From Polynucleobacter meluiroseus (GTDB lineage: Bacteria > Verrucomicrobiota > Verrucomicrobiia > Opitutales > UBA953), in contig CALPIW020000105.1 in assembly GCA_943323725.2 (NCBI GenBank), positions 1 through 5,910 on the forward strand: a stretch of 5,910 nucleotides of DNA. Direction: 5' to 3'. Both the position numbers and the translations under genes were made by a program. Position 1 is the first letter of the stretch; each line of letters begins with the position of its first letter. Below, piece by piece: positions 5,768 through 5,910 of this stretch. The notes beneath the pieces are model-generated. The model made no database searches, was not told where the DNA came from, and worked only from the letters and a program-made list of their open reading frames with translations.

Positions 5768-5863
5768 TGCCTTAGGTAGGGACGGCTCTCCGAGCCGTCC
5801 GTTCGCCAAGCGAGATTCGAACCTCGAACGGCCCAACGGCGGGCTCGGAGAGCCCTCCCTACC
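5768..5863 (+). repeat. Palindromic repeat family 1, full-length copy with 22-bp terminal arms
   Basis: It starts ten bases after the GH36 stop with the 15-mer TGCCTTAGGTAGGGA (5768-5782). The left arm 5775-5796 and the reverse complement of the right arm 5842-5863 agree at 21 of 22 bases, separated by 45 bases. Each arm can also fold alone: ACGGCTC-type 9-bp arms at 5780-5788 and 5792-5800 around TCC, and GGGCTC/GAGCCC at 5841-5846 and 5850-5855 around GGA. The spacer has a further 7-bp stem, CCGTTCG (5799-5805) with CGAACGG (5825-5831). The right edge is CCCTACC (5857-5863). It may act as a 3'-end hairpin for the sulfatase-GH36 transcript. Confidence 0.85.
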
Positions 5864-5874
5864 CACATACGATT

Positions 5875-5910
5875 GGTAGGGCTGACCACCCTTGGTCAGC
5901 CGCGGTTGAG
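5875..5910 (+). repeat. Palindromic repeat family 2, copy cut by the window end
   Basis: This stretch matches 2225-2260 at 35 of 36 bases. It contains a perfect 8-bp stem, GCTGACCA (5881-5888) with TGGTCAGC (5893-5900), around the loop CCCT. The window ends at the first arm of the second hairpin, so the CCCTACC right edge should lie about 20 bases further on. Confidence 0.85.

Noticed and set aside
5801..5845. Minus-strand GGTTCGAATC at 5814-5823 resembles a tRNA T-arm, hinting at a tRNA gene or attachment site.
   Set aside because: The flanking bases do not form a proper 5-bp T stem, no acceptor, D or anticodon arms are found, and the stretch is the spacer of a palindromic repeat.

Overview
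The window looks like a GC-rich chromosome of the Planctomycetota-Verrucomicrobiota (PVC) group, more likely a verrucomicrobium. The reasons are a DUF1588/DUF1585 cytochrome-like protein end, a formylglycine sulfatase next to a glycoside hydrolase, secreted enzymes sharing a PLLAALLLAPLA-type signal peptide, no Shine-Dalgarno sites, and abundant GGTAGGG...CCCTACC palindromic repeats between genes. The taxonomic call comes from style and gene content, not from a marker gene.

All genes lie on the plus strand. (1) Positions 2-628 are the C-terminal end of a planctomycete-type cytochrome-like protein with one CADCH haem motif. (2) Positions 694-2133 encode a secreted protein of 479 residues. Its strand/acid pattern suggests a TIM-barrel carbohydrate-active enzyme of a family I cannot name. 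(3) Positions 2379-3905 encode a secreted type I sulfatase resembling iduronate-2-sulfatase. (4) Positions 3908-5758, only two bases after the sulfatase stop, encode a secreted GH36-type alpha-galactosidase-like enzyme. Genes 3 and 4 form a coupled pair that could desulfate a sulfated galactose-containing glycan and then trim it. Gene 2 may act on the same substrate.

Two kinds of non-coding structure stand out. First, genes 2 and 3 encode unrelated proteins, yet both begin with the same cassette: a run of tandem 7-base A/C-rich repeats ending exactly at the ATG, then a nearly identical signal-peptide segment. The two copies align without gaps over 78 bases at 66/78 identity. Second, the spacers after gene 2 (2134-2378) and after gene 4 (5759-5910) each carry the same two palindromic repeat families, in the same order and orientation. 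One family has a conserved TGCCTTAGGTAGGGA edge and a 9-3-9 hairpin whose stem sequence differs completely between copies. The other is conserved at 35/36 bases. The repeats sit at the 3' ends of apparent transcription units and are absent from the 65-base spacer between genes 1 and 2 and from the 2-base gap between genes 3 and 4.

The 65-base spacer at 629-693 holds only the cassette leader and a possible -10-like TATACC. No stable RNA gene, CRISPR array, transposase or complete insertion sequence is visible.
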